Assembly: GCA_023159155.1 (NCBI GenBank)
Contig: JAJNNX010000001.1
Span: 124,001-188,000 of the forward strand
Reading direction: 5' to 3'
From: Ustulina deusta
Lineage: Eukaryota; Ascomycota; Sordariomycetes; Xylariales; Xylariaceae
DNA length: 64,000 nucleotides
Of the stretch, positions 47,348-60,010 are shown one piece after another. The first letter of the stretch is position 1, and each line of letters opens with the position of its first letter. The notes beneath the pieces are model-generated. The model ran no database searches and was not told the origin of the DNA. It saw only the letters and a program-made list of their open reading frames with translations. The position numbers were made by a program, and so were the translations under genes.

Positions 47348-47486
47348 AGAGTTTATAAAGTGAGTAAATATAGACTCTGTGTGTGTGGCTGCAGAGTTAG
47401 GTTGGTCCGTGCGTAGACTTCCTATCTTATTGCTATATAGGTCTAGAGTTCTTGCGGGTCTTGCTAAGACTGTACTGACCGTTATA
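47246..47486 (-). repeat. Right (5') LTR of element B
   Basis: Direct repeat of 33973-34207. The left part is AT-converted and the right 130 bases keep G/C (GTGTGTGTGGCTGCAGAG). It contains a poly-A tract of about 30 (47315-47345). TAGTT follows. Confidence 0.9.
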
Positions 47487-49865
47487 TAGTTAATATATAT
47501 ATTTTTTACTTAAAGCAATAAATCTTCTATTTCTAATATTTCAAAAAAATTCTTAGCATATAAAGCAGTTCTAGCTATATATAGCAGATTACCTAAAGCC
47601 CTTAAATATATTACTACTTTATATAACTTGCCTTGTTAGATAAAAAAATACTATTCTACCTATTTTAGCAATATATTAGGTAGCAAATTAGCATTAAAAC
47701 ATAAAAATTCTAATATTATTTAAAAATCTATATAGTTTAGCTATTATAGCTATAATATAAATAAAACTTTATTACTAATTATAGCTAAACTAGCTATATA
47801 ACTTTTTTAATATTTAAGCTATTTAAAGCTTAAATAGATTTTTTCTAGTAGCTTTAATAATTAATTAGCTAGAACGTTCGATTTGTTTATACAATATATA
47901 ATATATATAATATAGTATTTAATAGCATTAAAAAAACATATAATATATGCTAGCTGTTCTATTTTAGTACAAAAAATTAATAATAACTTATAATCTATAC
48001 AAATAATTATTTCTTTACTTTTAACCTAGTGCTTCTAGTACTAAAAAACTAACATAATAACTAACAATTCATGCTTTTAAACAAAATATTACAACTAAAT
48101 TGCTTGTAACTTTTTTAAAAAATAAGCTATAAAGTAAAGTGCCAACTTATTACTATATATATATAGCTATATTAAATATGCTCCTATATAAAATTAACTA
48201 AAGTTTATATCTATAATAAAAAGTAAGCACTAGTTAAATAGCTATACAATTAATATTATAATAATAAAGTTACAAATATATATTTATACCTTTTTTGTTA
48301 CATAATCTAACTTAATAAATATATTCTTAAGCGTTCCAACAAAAGCTTTAATAAATAGTTCTATAACAAATAAATAATTACCGATTAAATACCTAAAATA
48401 TTTTATTATATTAATAAAAACATATATTTTAGTTATTATTGCTAGTTCTAAACAATCCTTTATAGTAGTAACTTTTACTAGATTAGCCTTAATATTTCTA
48501 TAAAAAATATTAAAACTTAAAAAAGTACTTCTAAATATAAACAATAATAACTTTAATATATTAATAATTATATTATATTTTATAAAACATATAAATAATA
48601 ATTTATATTGCTTAAACAATTCTTTACAAGTTTTAGCTTATATAATAATATTATTTAATAAGCTAACTAACCAATTTTTAAAAAGTTTAATAATTTTTTA
48701 AATTAGGGCTTAAAAAGTAGTAAATATGTTATAAAGTCTAAATAATATTACAAACTATTTATATATACTAAATAGTATAACAAATGTTATTTTTTCTTTA
48801 TTAGTTTTGTTTATCTAGATCTACTAAAATCTATTTTTTAAATTAATAAAGATATATTATAAATATTTTGCTGCCTTTTAAATCTAGTCCTAAGTATTAA
48901 GTAACAAATAAGCTCTTTTTTTAGTTATTTTATTAAATTTATAATAGTTATAATAAAATCACTAGATTATATTTTTGGAATACTTATTAATAGTCTTATC
49001 TATAATTATACTACTAAATATTTTTTTTAGTATTAGTAATACTAAAGCACCCTATAATCCGTAGCCTTTTTAAATATAAACTTTAAAGTATGCTTTAACA
49101 AAGTCCTTAATTACGTTTTTTTATTAAAAACTATATTAATAAAATAGCAACCTAATTAGTATAGCATTTCTAATATTAATATAATGCTTTATTTTAGTAA
49201 TAATTTTTATTTTTTTAATACTAGGTTAAATAAGCCTAAAAACTTATAAACAAAATTATTTAAATATTTTTTTACTTATAAATTATTAAAAATATTTTTA
49301 TACTATTTTATAATACTTATTTAATATACTGTTTTAAATACTATACTAGCTTAAGTATTTTTTAGTAGTTTTATAGTAAATATTTTTATAAAATATATTA
49401 GTTGTATGGTTTTTTGCCTATTTTTTAGGCTAAAAATACTTTTTTATTTATAGAACTTATATTTACCTATAGTAAGGTCCCTAAAAAAAGTCCGGTTTAG
49501 TACAATATTACTAATAATTTCCTATATTTATATTATATTATTATTAATAATAAATTTAGCTATAATATAGCAATTCTATATTATTTATAGTTCTATTTTT
49601 TTAATGCTATATATTATATTTTGCTATTAAAATAGGTATAACTTTAGTTTAGCTGCTAATAATTCTAATATATAGCAATTTATATATTTATAGTCCTAAA
49701 AAACTATAAATATTATATTATTATTAGTAACCTAAGCCTAAAACAAATTATAATAGTCCTAATATTTATTATATAGTTTATTTTTTTTTAGTATTAGTTT
49801 TATTTTGCTTTTATTTATTTTAACCGCATAAATAAAGCTATTTTATATATTAAAAAGTTCTTAAA

Positions 49866-50044
49866 TGTCATGCCAGGCATACCAGGACTAGTACACACTC
49901 GCTATATATACGTACCATATCCGCTCTTACTTCAATAAAGAACTTTCTTTCTATAAACTTTAATCTTATAAGCTAACCTTACCGAATATATAACTTATCC
50001 CTCTATATATTATACCTAACCTTATAAACTTCTTATTTATAACA
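49866..50044 (+). repeat. Left (5') LTR of element D
   Basis: A 179-bp direct repeat of 57334-57512. It contains the imperfect palindrome ATGCCAGGCAT close to its start and TATATATACG further in. It is well preserved compared with the interior of D. Confidence 0.93.
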
Positions 50045-50558
50045 ATTCTAAAGCTTTTTTCTAAAGTTACTTATAATATATTTATATAATAGCTCCTAAA
50101 AAACCCGGATTATTAACTAGATTAATGCCCCTTAAAAAACAAATTAACTATAAATAACTAACAAAGCTATACCGATTTTTTTCTAGATAAAAATCAAAAA
50201 TTAAAGCTTAATAGTAGTTTAATACCTAGTTACTAAAATAATAATAGTACTTTATAACTTAAAAGTACTAACTAATTCTTATTATAACAAAATACTTAGC
50301 TTAAAGCAAAACTTAAAAAAATAAATAAATAGCTAAAAAAACAAAAATAAACCGCTTTTAAATCGAAAGGATTTTAACTTACAAACGTACATAAATTAAT
50401 ATTAAAATAGAAACTTAGAAAATATAAACATTAAAAAAAAACTAAAGATCTAAAAAACTTTAAATCTTTTAATTTTTTAAATTCTTTTTATATTTTTTAC
50501 TTAAAACACAAAAATTAGCACCAAAAATAATATAACTTTTTTAATTCTAGCTTATTAC

Positions 50559-50568
<10 letters not shown>

Positions 50569-50597
<29 letters not shown>
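50569..50597 (+). repeat. Poly-T tract
   Basis: An uninterrupted run of about 29 T in element D, low complexity. Confidence 0.85.
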
Positions 50598-50601
<4 letters not shown>

Positions 50602-53600
50602 AGTTAGATCTAAGTAGTTCTAACTATTAATTACTTTATTATTATAAATACTATAATAATAATAAAAAATTAAACATTAATTTTAGTTGCTTTTTAAAAT
50701 TTAAATACTTTTTATTTATTATATAGTTTATTTATAACTAGTAAATTAAATAGATTAAAAAACTAAAATTTATATTTAAAAATTTATAAAAAAAGTTTTA
50801 ATAAGCTTAAACTTAAATTATTTATATAGTTAGCAAAATAGACCAGAATTATAAAAACTAGTATTAAATCCTTTTTAAAAAAAAAGCGCACTAGGATTAC
50901 TTTTTTTATAAATCTAATTAAAAAACTTTTGCTAACTAAACTAAAACTTTAATTTACTAATTAACTTTTTTTATTATAAGTATTAGCTAGCAATTAAAAA
51001 AAACTTAATAATAAGCTAATTAAAACTTTAAAATATTTAATTAATATTTGTTTTAAATCGAAATCAAAAAAAAATAATAAAGCAATAATAAAAAAGCTAT
51101 ATTATATTACTAAAAACTAACCGATTTGCTCTAATAAAAAATTATAAATTTTAATAATCTATTATTCCAAAAAAGATTAGTAATAATAAATATAGTATAG
51201 TATTATTAAGAACTAATAACTTTTGCTTTTAAAGCTATAGAGCTCTAATAAAAACTTCTACGTTTAAATATTAACCGAACTAACACTAATAAACCCCTGG
51301 ATTAGCAACAATACTAAAGCCCCCTTAAGCAAAAATACCCTAATAATAAAAATCATTTTTGCTAAGGCTAAAAGTACTGTAATATAGTTCGGAGCCAAAA
51401 TAATTGTTAGTATTATAACTAGCTAAAGCAACCTTATCTAAATTAGCAACTTTTTAATAATTATATATTTAAAAAATTATTATTTTTTAAATATTTTAAC
51501 TAATATATTTTTAATATATCTTAAAAATAGCTATAAAATAACCTTAATAATTGTTTAAAACAAAATAATAATACTTAGGACCTTTTTTATTTTAATTATA
51601 AAAAAACAAGTTATATTAGTTATAACTATAAAAAACCTAACTGGCAATACTTATTAAAAAATTAAAAATATTAAATTTAGAAAACTTAATTAAACTAAAA
51701 ATAAAAAAACTTTAATATATCTTACTATTTATAAAAAAACAACTATTATTTGGACTAAAATTGTTTATATAATTTTTTAGCATATTTTAATAAATATTTA
51801 AGTAATAATTAAAAAAAAAAAAAATAGTTTTAGTTTTAGCTATAAAGCTTAGGCTAAAACTGTAGTTTTTTATACTTATTTTATATCGATTTTATATTTT
51901 ATACAACATTTATTTTATTAGCTTAAAAAAACCCCTATTAAAAATATTTATTAATTTAAATTTTTACGTTAAATATAATTATATTAATTATATTTTTATT
52001 TTATATAACAAACTAAAAAAAGCTTTATTTTATATTTATACTTTATAATATGCTATTAAAAATAGATTTTTTAGTTATAGCGCTTATTAAATTACTTATA
52101 AACTTACTAATAGTTATAGGGTAACCCGAAAATTTTAGCGTACTTATGTTGCTATTAACCAAAATAATCGGTTAAAAAAAAATCTAATACTTTTTTTCTA
52201 AATTATACTAAAAAACCAAAAAATCATATTTGATTTAAGTTTAAATCGCTAGTTCTATAGCTTAAAGCTTAAGCATTTTAAATTAGTTATAGTTTATTAA
52301 TTCGCTAAAGCTTACAAAAATAAAAAATATTATTAAGTTATTATATACTTCCTTAAACCTTTTTAATTAAAAGAATTAAAAACTAAAAGAAATCGCACCG
52401 GTTTTAAAAATGTTCTGCTAGAATTTTATAACTTAGCTAATTTTTTTAATACTAATAAAACTAACATTTTCTTACATTCTAAACAAAAAAACTTAGCAAT
52501 TAATCTATAGAACAACGCTATAGTACTTTATTATTTTATTTATTTATTAGCCTAAAACAAACTTAAAAAACTTCAAAAATAGCTTATAAAAATAATAATT
52601 AATAAAAAAATATAAAAATCTAAAAGCCTAGCTAGAGCTCTTATTTTATTTGTTTCTAAAAAAAATAAAAGTTTAAAACTATATATAGATTATAAAAAAC
52701 TTAACCGTATTATATAAAAAAATTGCTACACTTTTCCCCTTATTTCAGAATTAATAAATAGACTTGCATATACTAAAATATTTACTAAAATCGATTTTAA
52801 AAACGCCTATTATTACATCCGAATCAAAAAAGAAAATAAATAAAAAATAGCTTTTCGTACGCGTTATAGCTATTATAAATTTTTTGTTATACTTATAAGT
52901 TTATATAATACCTCTACCATTTTTTAGAACTATATATATAAAATACTTAATAATATTTTAAATATATTCTATATTATATATTTAAATAATATTTTTATAT
53001 TTTCTATAAACAAAAAATCCTATATAAAATATATCTAGAAAGTTATTAAAAGATTTTAAAATACTAAACTATATACCAAGCTTTCAAAATATTAGTTCTA
53101 CTAAAAAAAACTCAAATTTCTTAAATATATTATATCTAATTAAAGCATTAAAATAAACTTTAGTTATATTAATATAATTAAACAATAGCTATTTCCTAGT
53201 TTTTATTATAAGTTATAATAGTTTTTAAAGTTCTACAATTTTTACTGGCGCTTTATTAAAAGATATTCTTAAATTGCTGCTTTTTTAACCTAGTATTTAA
53301 AAAAAAGCGTAACTAAAACAAAAAAAAATCGAATCTTCCTAGACCGTCCTATAATAAAAGCTTTTAAAAAGCTCTAGGACTTATTTAGAAAAACTATTCT
53401 TTTTATATATTTTAACCCTAAAAAACAAATATTAATAAAAACTAATTTTTTTAAAGTAGTACTAACAAAAAACCTTTCTTAAAAAAATAATCAGAATAAA
53501 TAGCATTCTATTATATTCTATTTTTATAAGTTTACTAATATAAAATTAAACTATAGAACTTTAAATCAAAAAATATTTATAATTATAAAATATTTTAAAC

Positions 53601-56600
53601 ATTAGTAGTATTATTTTTAAAAAAATAAATTACTAATTAAAATATTAACTAACTATAATAATTTTTAAATATTTATAAAAACTCCAAAGCTAAATAAAAA
53701 ACAAGCTTATTAATATATATATTTAGCTTTTTTTAATTTTATTATTAAATATAAACAAAGCAAGCGAAATAAGGCTAATTCTTTATTATGCTAACTTAAT
53801 TATATAAATAATTCGCTCTAAAATATTAATTTTTTTCTAATACTAAAAAGAAAAATTGTAGTAGTACAAACCAAAATTTCTAATAAGTACCCAAAAGTAT
53901 TAGTAGGCGAAGTATGTACTGCCTAACCCCCCAAAAAAAAAACCATTCTTATACAAGCAGTTACGCATATATAAACACAAATAGCTATAAATAATAAAAA
54001 CTTTTAAAATCTAGATATATTGTAAAGTTTATAAAACATAATCTAAAACATTTAATAAAAAAACCCCAAATATAAATTGATTAAAAAGCGTATTAATACT
54101 AAAAAGCTTACAAATTTTTAATAAACAATTAAAAAATCTTTTTTATATTATAAAAATAAAGTTTATATTTTTTTAAAAAAATCTATTTATTTCTAGTTTA
54201 TTAAATTGTATTATAATAACTTATTAGTAAAGCACTTTAAATAAAAATATATATTTAAACTACTATAGCGCAAGTTTTTCTAACTAAAAATAAAAACAAA
54301 TATTAATAACTATATAAGTAGTTATATAATATATTTTAAATCAAAAATAAAACATTACTAAAAATACAACAAACTTAATGCCTTACTTATACTTTTAGCT
54401 CTTATATAAAAACTATTTATAGATTTTATAGTTAGACTACCTTTAATTTTTTATAAAAACTATTAAATTAATTATATTTTAGTAATTATTAATAAATTTA
54501 CTAAGTTAATATATTTATTTTTTATTAATACTAAAATAACTTTAATATAATTTATTACCCTATTTTATTAAAAAGTTAAATATATTTATAAAAGTTTTAT
54601 AAGTATTATATTAGATTATAATTCTTTTTTTACTAGTTATTTCTAGTTAGACCTATATTATTACTTTAAAATTAAAAAAAGATATTTGGTTATATTTTAC
54701 CTTAGAACTAACAAACAAACAGAACATATAAATTAAACAATTAAAAACTACTTCAAATATTTTATTAATAGTAAACAAACTAATTAGCTACAACTATTTC
54801 CCTAAATATATTTTGCAATTAACTCAATTATTAATAGTATAACTAGCAAGTTACCTTTTAAAGCCTTATATAGCTATATACTAGAGTTTAGACTATTTGT
54901 TAAAAATAACTTTACTTTAAAAGGGGTACTAATAGTATAAAAACAATTATAAAAACTATAAATTATTAAAAATAACTTAAAAAATTAGTAGTAAATTATA
55001 GTCAAAAAATATTAAAAATATTATAATATTAAATATAAACTTATAACTTATAAAATCAGAAATATAATAGTATTATTTATAAAAAACTTAAATTTTAAAT
55101 ATTCTAAATTTATACCTAAATTTATTAGCCTATTTTAAATCCTTAGCTATATTAAATTGCAAGCGTATTATTTTATATTTTTAATACAATATATCTATTT
55201 TTATAATATTTTCTCTATCTAACTACTTAAACTTTAAAAAGCTAATACTATATATAATTTATTTATATTAGATTTTATAAATAATTTAAATAAGTAAAAA
55301 ATTAAAAATATAATAATAAAACAAACATATAATTATAAATTATATTATAAGGTTAAATAAAAAAGCTAGCCAACTAAATATAACTAATAAATATTAGCTA
55401 CTAATATTATAGTACTTAAAACAATACGAACTTTTAAACAATAGTAAAATTATTAAAAAAAAAAAAACTCCTAACCTAACAATTTATGCCCGAACTAGTT
55501 ATAAAAAAAAATTAATTAATTCTATTCTTACCTAAAAGTATTTTGTTTTATTATTTAAAAACTTACTACTTTTACAATTATATTAGCCCAAAACTCCAAC
55601 AAGTTAACAAAAACAAACCTATAAACATTTATATAGTTAGAATTAAACTAACTATTTTAAATACTTAATTTATACTTTATTATTAAGCTATATACAAACT
55701 ACTTCTAAAATTAGATTTTATTAAAATAAGTAATATCTATATTAGCTATATTAGCTAATTTAGTAATCTAAATAATTTAATCGGTAGCGCTTACTACTGC
55801 TTTTTATATTTCTAATATAAAATAACAAACAGTTAATATTTATAATATATAACTATAATCCTTAAATTAAAAGCATAAAATATTTTTATAAAAATATGCT
55901 TAGTGTTAAGCCGGCGTTTAATTATATTAGATAATTTTATAAACTAAAAATAAATAAAAATACTTATAATATTAAAAAAAATGCATGCTACTACTTAGAG
56001 CAGCACGTTTTTCTGCTGCATTATTATTTAAGTATATATAGTACAAGCATTTTAAACCTATATAAATAACTAACAAACATACTACAAAACAAAAATAGAA
56101 CTACTTACTTTTGAATCGCTTAAAATACTAATAATTTTAAATTAAAAACAATAAGTTGCTATAAAGCAATAGAATATTTTTAGCAAACAAAATTAAATAT
56201 TAGCAAATTACTAACAAAACTCCAGAAGTACTTATTAGGCACCCAAGCCTGTTTTATCTATAACTTTATAGCTATCTTTGTCTAATTTAAAGTTAAAAAA
56301 CTAATAGGACTAGTTTAGCAATTTGTTTATATAAACTATATTAAAAAATATTAAGCCTAAAACTTAATTATATAATATATTTAAGTTAGCAAAAATACTA
56401 ATATAAAATAAATATAATTATATTTATTAGCTTGTACGTTTTTTTGCCTTTTTAGCATTTATTACAAAAAAAAACCCCCGCTTTCTCTATTACACAAATA
56501 ACCTAAATAAGCCGGCCAAAATTAGGCTAAGCTTTGTTATAAATACTACCAAAACAGCATTAGTATACGTATGCTCTACGGACCAGATTTTTAGCAGCCC

Positions 56601-57333
56601 TACACCTATATGCTTTGTTTTTAGCGCGCGTACTCTACTTATACATATAACGCTTGCAGTTATAGTAGTTGTAGCTATTAATTATTTTTTAACAAACTTT
56701 ATACTAAAAGCAACAGTTGTAGCAAATAATAAAAGGCTTATTATCTGAAAAAAAAGCAATAAAGTTAGCGTCAAACATAATAATACTAGCGTAAAAAAAA
56801 AAAAAAAAAAAAGTAAAAAAAATACAAAAAAGGTAAAAAACGATAGCAGCGAAATAAAAAAGTAACTAAAACTAACTAAAATAATAGTAGCAGCTAAAAA
56901 AAAGAAAAAAAGAACAGGCTAGGGTATTTATATACAAATATATTAGTTTTATAAACAATTTATATATAGTCCACGCTTAAATTACTAGCTTTAATATTTA
57001 CAATATACCTAAGTACTTAAAATACAACATTATATATATATTAAAATTCCTAATCAACTATACTATACAAGTATTAAAATACTTATATTACTAATAATAA
57101 CAACCTCTATAACAATAGCAACACTAACAACAATAACAATACTACCTATCCTATATACAACTTATATACTTATATACTTATACTTATATTACCCCTAATC
57201 CTTTACCACTCCTATACCTAAATCAACCCCCCTTTATATATATTTCTACTACCTCCCCATTCCATATTTCTTACACTTAGTACACTTATATATATTAGGT
57301 TAAAAATAACCTAATTAAAAAAAAAAGAATAGT

Positions 57334-57512
57334 TGTTATGCCAGGCATACCAGGACTAGTACACACTCGCTATATATACGTACTATGTCCGCTCTTACTT
57401 CGATAAAAAACCTTCCTTTTATAAGCTTTAGTCTTATAAGCTAACCTTACCAAATATATAACTTATCTCTCCATATATTATACCTGACCTTGTAAACTTC
57501 CTATTTATAACA
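57334..57512 (+). repeat. Right (3') LTR of element D
   Basis: Matches 49866-50044 without gaps; the differences seen are transitions. TTAAA follows. Confidence 0.93.
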
Positions 57513-59178
57513 TTAAAGCTTATAATTAATTTTAGTTTTTTTATTATTAAATCGATTATAAAAGCTTTATTTAATTTTTTTTTTTAAAATTATTAAAGCT
57601 AGCAAAGTATACACGCTTATAAATTAATAATTTTTTTTAAAACAATTTATATTTAGTCCAAAACTTATTAACTAAGTTATTATAAAATAATATACTTTTA
57701 ATTATTATAGATTAACCTAATCCTAAAAGCTATAAGATCTATAAGGTTTATTTTAGCTATTTTAGTTATTTTTAGCAGTCTTTAGCTTAATAACCTGTTT
57801 TACTACAGTTAAAACACTTGTTTTTTTTAGCTTTAGTAGTATACTTAGCTTTATTAGTTTTATCTAGCTTAGTTATTTAGCTAACCTTATAATTATTATT
57901 ATAAAAGTTAAATATAGCTAGTAATAATACTTTTAAAATTATTAATTTATAATTAATAAGCTAAATATAATTAATATTTAGTTTAACTAATATTACTAAA
58001 TTAATTTTATAGTTATAAAATAGTACTAAAATGTTTTATAACTATATTATTATTTATAATATATTATATATTTTATTTTTAATTATAGTTTTAAATATAA
58101 ATTTAGCTAATCAGGTTGCCTTTTTAATTATTTTGCTATTATTTAGATTTTATACTAATTTTTTAAAATATAGCTAGATTATTAGTATATATATACTAAA
58201 CTTATATATAAATAAGTTTTTTATTTATTAAGTTTTATATTAGCTACTTAAAAGCTAATAATAAGCTTTTTTAAATTGCTATAAATAATTAATATATAAT
58301 TTTTTTTACGCTAATAAAAAATTTATAAATAGTACTAAAAAGCTATAAAATATATTATAAATTTTTAATACTTATATAATAGTTTTTAAGTAGTTAGCCT
58401 AAGTAACATTTTTAGTACGCCTAATAAACTAAGCTATAGCTTAAAAGTTTTTAGCTAATTTAGTACTAATATATATTACTTATAACTTATATAAAACAAA
58501 TATTTAAATTAGTTAGTTTTATATATTTTTTATTTTATTAAAAATTATATAATTAGTAATAATAAGTTATAAATTTGCTAGAATTATAACTTTGTTTTTA
58601 GGTTTATATTTGCTTAAACTACTTATATTAATTATTAATATAGCTTTAGAAAATATATATTAAATATACTATTTTTGTTTAGTTTATATTTTTAATAATA
58701 TTTAATATTAGTATAAGTTTAACAATTTATTTTAAAGTTTTTTATTATTAGTTATATATATTAGCTATTATATATATAACTTATTAATATATTATTTGTT
58801 TATTTTATATATTTTTTATAGTAATAATAGTAGTAGTATTAAATAAACTTATTAACTAGTTATATTATTTATTATAAATATATTTAGCTTTTTAATAAAA
58901 TTAATAATTATTTTTTTTAAATTATTAATATTATTTTTTAGTTCTATTATATTATAAGCTATATTAATAACAAAAATATTAATTTATTTTTAAAAGTTTT
59001 TAATAGTATTGCTTTATAGAATATTAATAATTTTATTAACTAAAACTATTAATATTTTTAATATTTTATTAGCTATTTTAAAAGTTTTAGAATTTTTGCG
59101 GTGTAATAAAAAATATAAAAAAAATGCTAAATATAATAAAAATAAAAATAATGCTATAAAGCTGCATAAATAGCTATT

Positions 59179-59431
59179 TATGCCTTAATACAGTTTTTTT
59201 ATAGAACTAATTATTTAGTATTACTAGGTCTAATCTAAAAGTTTGTATTAAGTATAGTTGTAGAAGGAAACTAACTAGGGTATCTGACAGAGGTGCGAGG
59301 TATTTATGCCCTTAATTAGGTGGGTTGGTACCTGGTGCCTAAGGGCTACGCACGGTGCCCTTTCATGCACGTACTATTGTACTGACTCAATGGATTGACT
59401 TCAATGGAAGCCAATGGCAATGGGATCCACA
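59179..59431 (-). repeat. Right (5') LTR of element A
   Basis: The first about 80 bases are AT-converted relative to the left copy (GTCTGATCTGAAGGTC has become GTCTAATCTAAAAGTT), while the last about 160 are unmutated. It ends GGGATCCACA and is followed by TACCT. Confidence 0.93.
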
Positions 59432-60010
59432 TACCTACCTACTATACGCACATCAGGTATGCACTTACAGCCTTGATTGTGTAAATATAGGTATGCGTAC
59501 TCCCTGGAGTGGGAAGGTGCTAGTAGCGTAAAGGATGGGGAAGGCACAGTCAGATTCCTACTGTATTTAGGTGGCCACCCTACGGCTGGGACCCCTCCAT
59601 TGACAATACAACATCTTTTGGCCGTTCCACCCACTTTCTCCTGGGTATACTACTCCATTTAGTGGACACTTAGGCCCCATTCGGCATCTGTCTCATCCCT
59701 GTCACACGCTAACCCTTGCTTTCACAGGTGCAAGGTTGCGTCATGTGGCGACGCCCTCCGGGTTCTCCTTGCTACCTCCAGCTCCCCATCCAACTTTGAC
59801 CGTCTGACTAGCTAGCCTCATCCAATCAGTCCCACAACACGACTCAACCAAAATCGACACTGTACATGCTAACCCAGGCATCTAGATTCATTCATCGCAT
59901 ACTCAAGATAGAGTTTAAATATTCGGGATGACCCGCCCTGTCAAGCCAATTTCTGCTCCGCCTCTCTAGTCTGCTCTCATCCCTTCCGCCTCCAGTGAGC
60001 TTCTTCCAAG
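59432..60010. other. Intergenic between element A and PHO8
   Basis: Normal composition resumes exactly at the LTR border. No gene is recognised; this is the presumed promoter and 5' leader of PHO8. Confidence 0.5.

Larger units (their letters stand above)
33973..47486 (-). mobile_element. Element B: Ty3/Gypsy LTR retrotransposon inserted in A
   Basis: The LTRs are 33973-34207 and 47246-47486 (235 and 241 bp; the difference lies in a poly-A tract), starting TGTCACGATCAGTCG and ending GACCGTTATA. They are bordered by a perfect TAGTT duplication (33968-33972 and 47487-47491). Subtracting element C leaves about 6.1 kb. Gypsy RT is readable on the minus strand at about 36690-36230: ANNILIYSKTK replaces the usual VDDILIYSKTK, followed by the connection segment with LFFRFYNY and ASKIAAFLN, and AFKYIKLLVYKVFILAFF. 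Gag should lie between the right LTR and element C. Both strands are depleted of G and C, as after heavy RIP. All frames are broken; it is dead. Confidence 0.9.
49866..57512 (+). mobile_element. Element D: Ty3/Gypsy LTR retrotransposon inserted in A
   Basis: The 179-bp LTRs at 49866-50044 and 57334-57512 align without gaps (landmark CCGCTCTTACTTC at offset 55 in both), start TGTCATGCCAGG/TGTTATGCCAGG and end TATAACA. They are flanked by a perfect TTAAA duplication (49861-49865 and 57513-57517). Length is 7647 bp. RT is readable on the plus strand at about 52618-53005: ARALILFVSKKNKSLKLYI, FTKIDFKNAYYYIRI and YLNNIFIFS (from YLDDILIFS by G-to-A). The integrase core is at about 54410-54900 (FIDFIVRLPL, LVIINKFTKLIYLF, NKQTEHIN). 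Stops interrupt every frame. The plus strand is C-over-G rich (3 G/13 C in 51301-51360). About 1.6 kb without recognised domains separates the integrase region from the right LTR. Confidence 0.92.
32552..59431 (-). mobile_element. Element A: Ty3/Gypsy LTR retrotransposon hosting the nested stack
   Basis: Two 253-bp direct repeats at the outer borders (32552-32804 and 59179-59431) align without gaps, begin TG (TA in the mutated right copy) and end CA (TA in the mutated left copy). They are flanked by TACC/TACCT (32548-32552 and 59432-59436). Without elements B and D and their duplications, A is about 5.7 kb. Pol reads on the minus strand: a degraded RT at about 48820-48284 (SLLNNIII in the place of the LLDD-type active site, then FLSFNIFYRNIKANLVKV), RNase H at about 48280-47960 (LYFIAYFLKKLQA), and a Gag zinc knuckle at about 57821-57774 with the CCHC histidine changed to tyrosine. 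The changes are C-to-T/G-to-A (RIP-like). Order on the minus strand: gag, D insertion, RT-RNase H, B insertion, presumed integrase. Confidence 0.9.

Noticed and set aside
48284..48619. 111-codon minus-strand open frame as an independent gene
   Set aside because: It is part of the degraded Gypsy RT of element A (FLSFNIFYRNIKANLVKV connection segment), not a separate gene.
32805..59178. AT-rich block as a centromere, mitochondrial insertion or one giant cargo-carrying element
   Set aside because: Four LTR pairs with duplications and Gypsy pol fragments explain nearly all of it; no mitochondrial genes, tyrosine recombinase (DUF3435) or cargo genes were seen. A regional centromere made of such elements cannot be excluded, but nothing here demands it.
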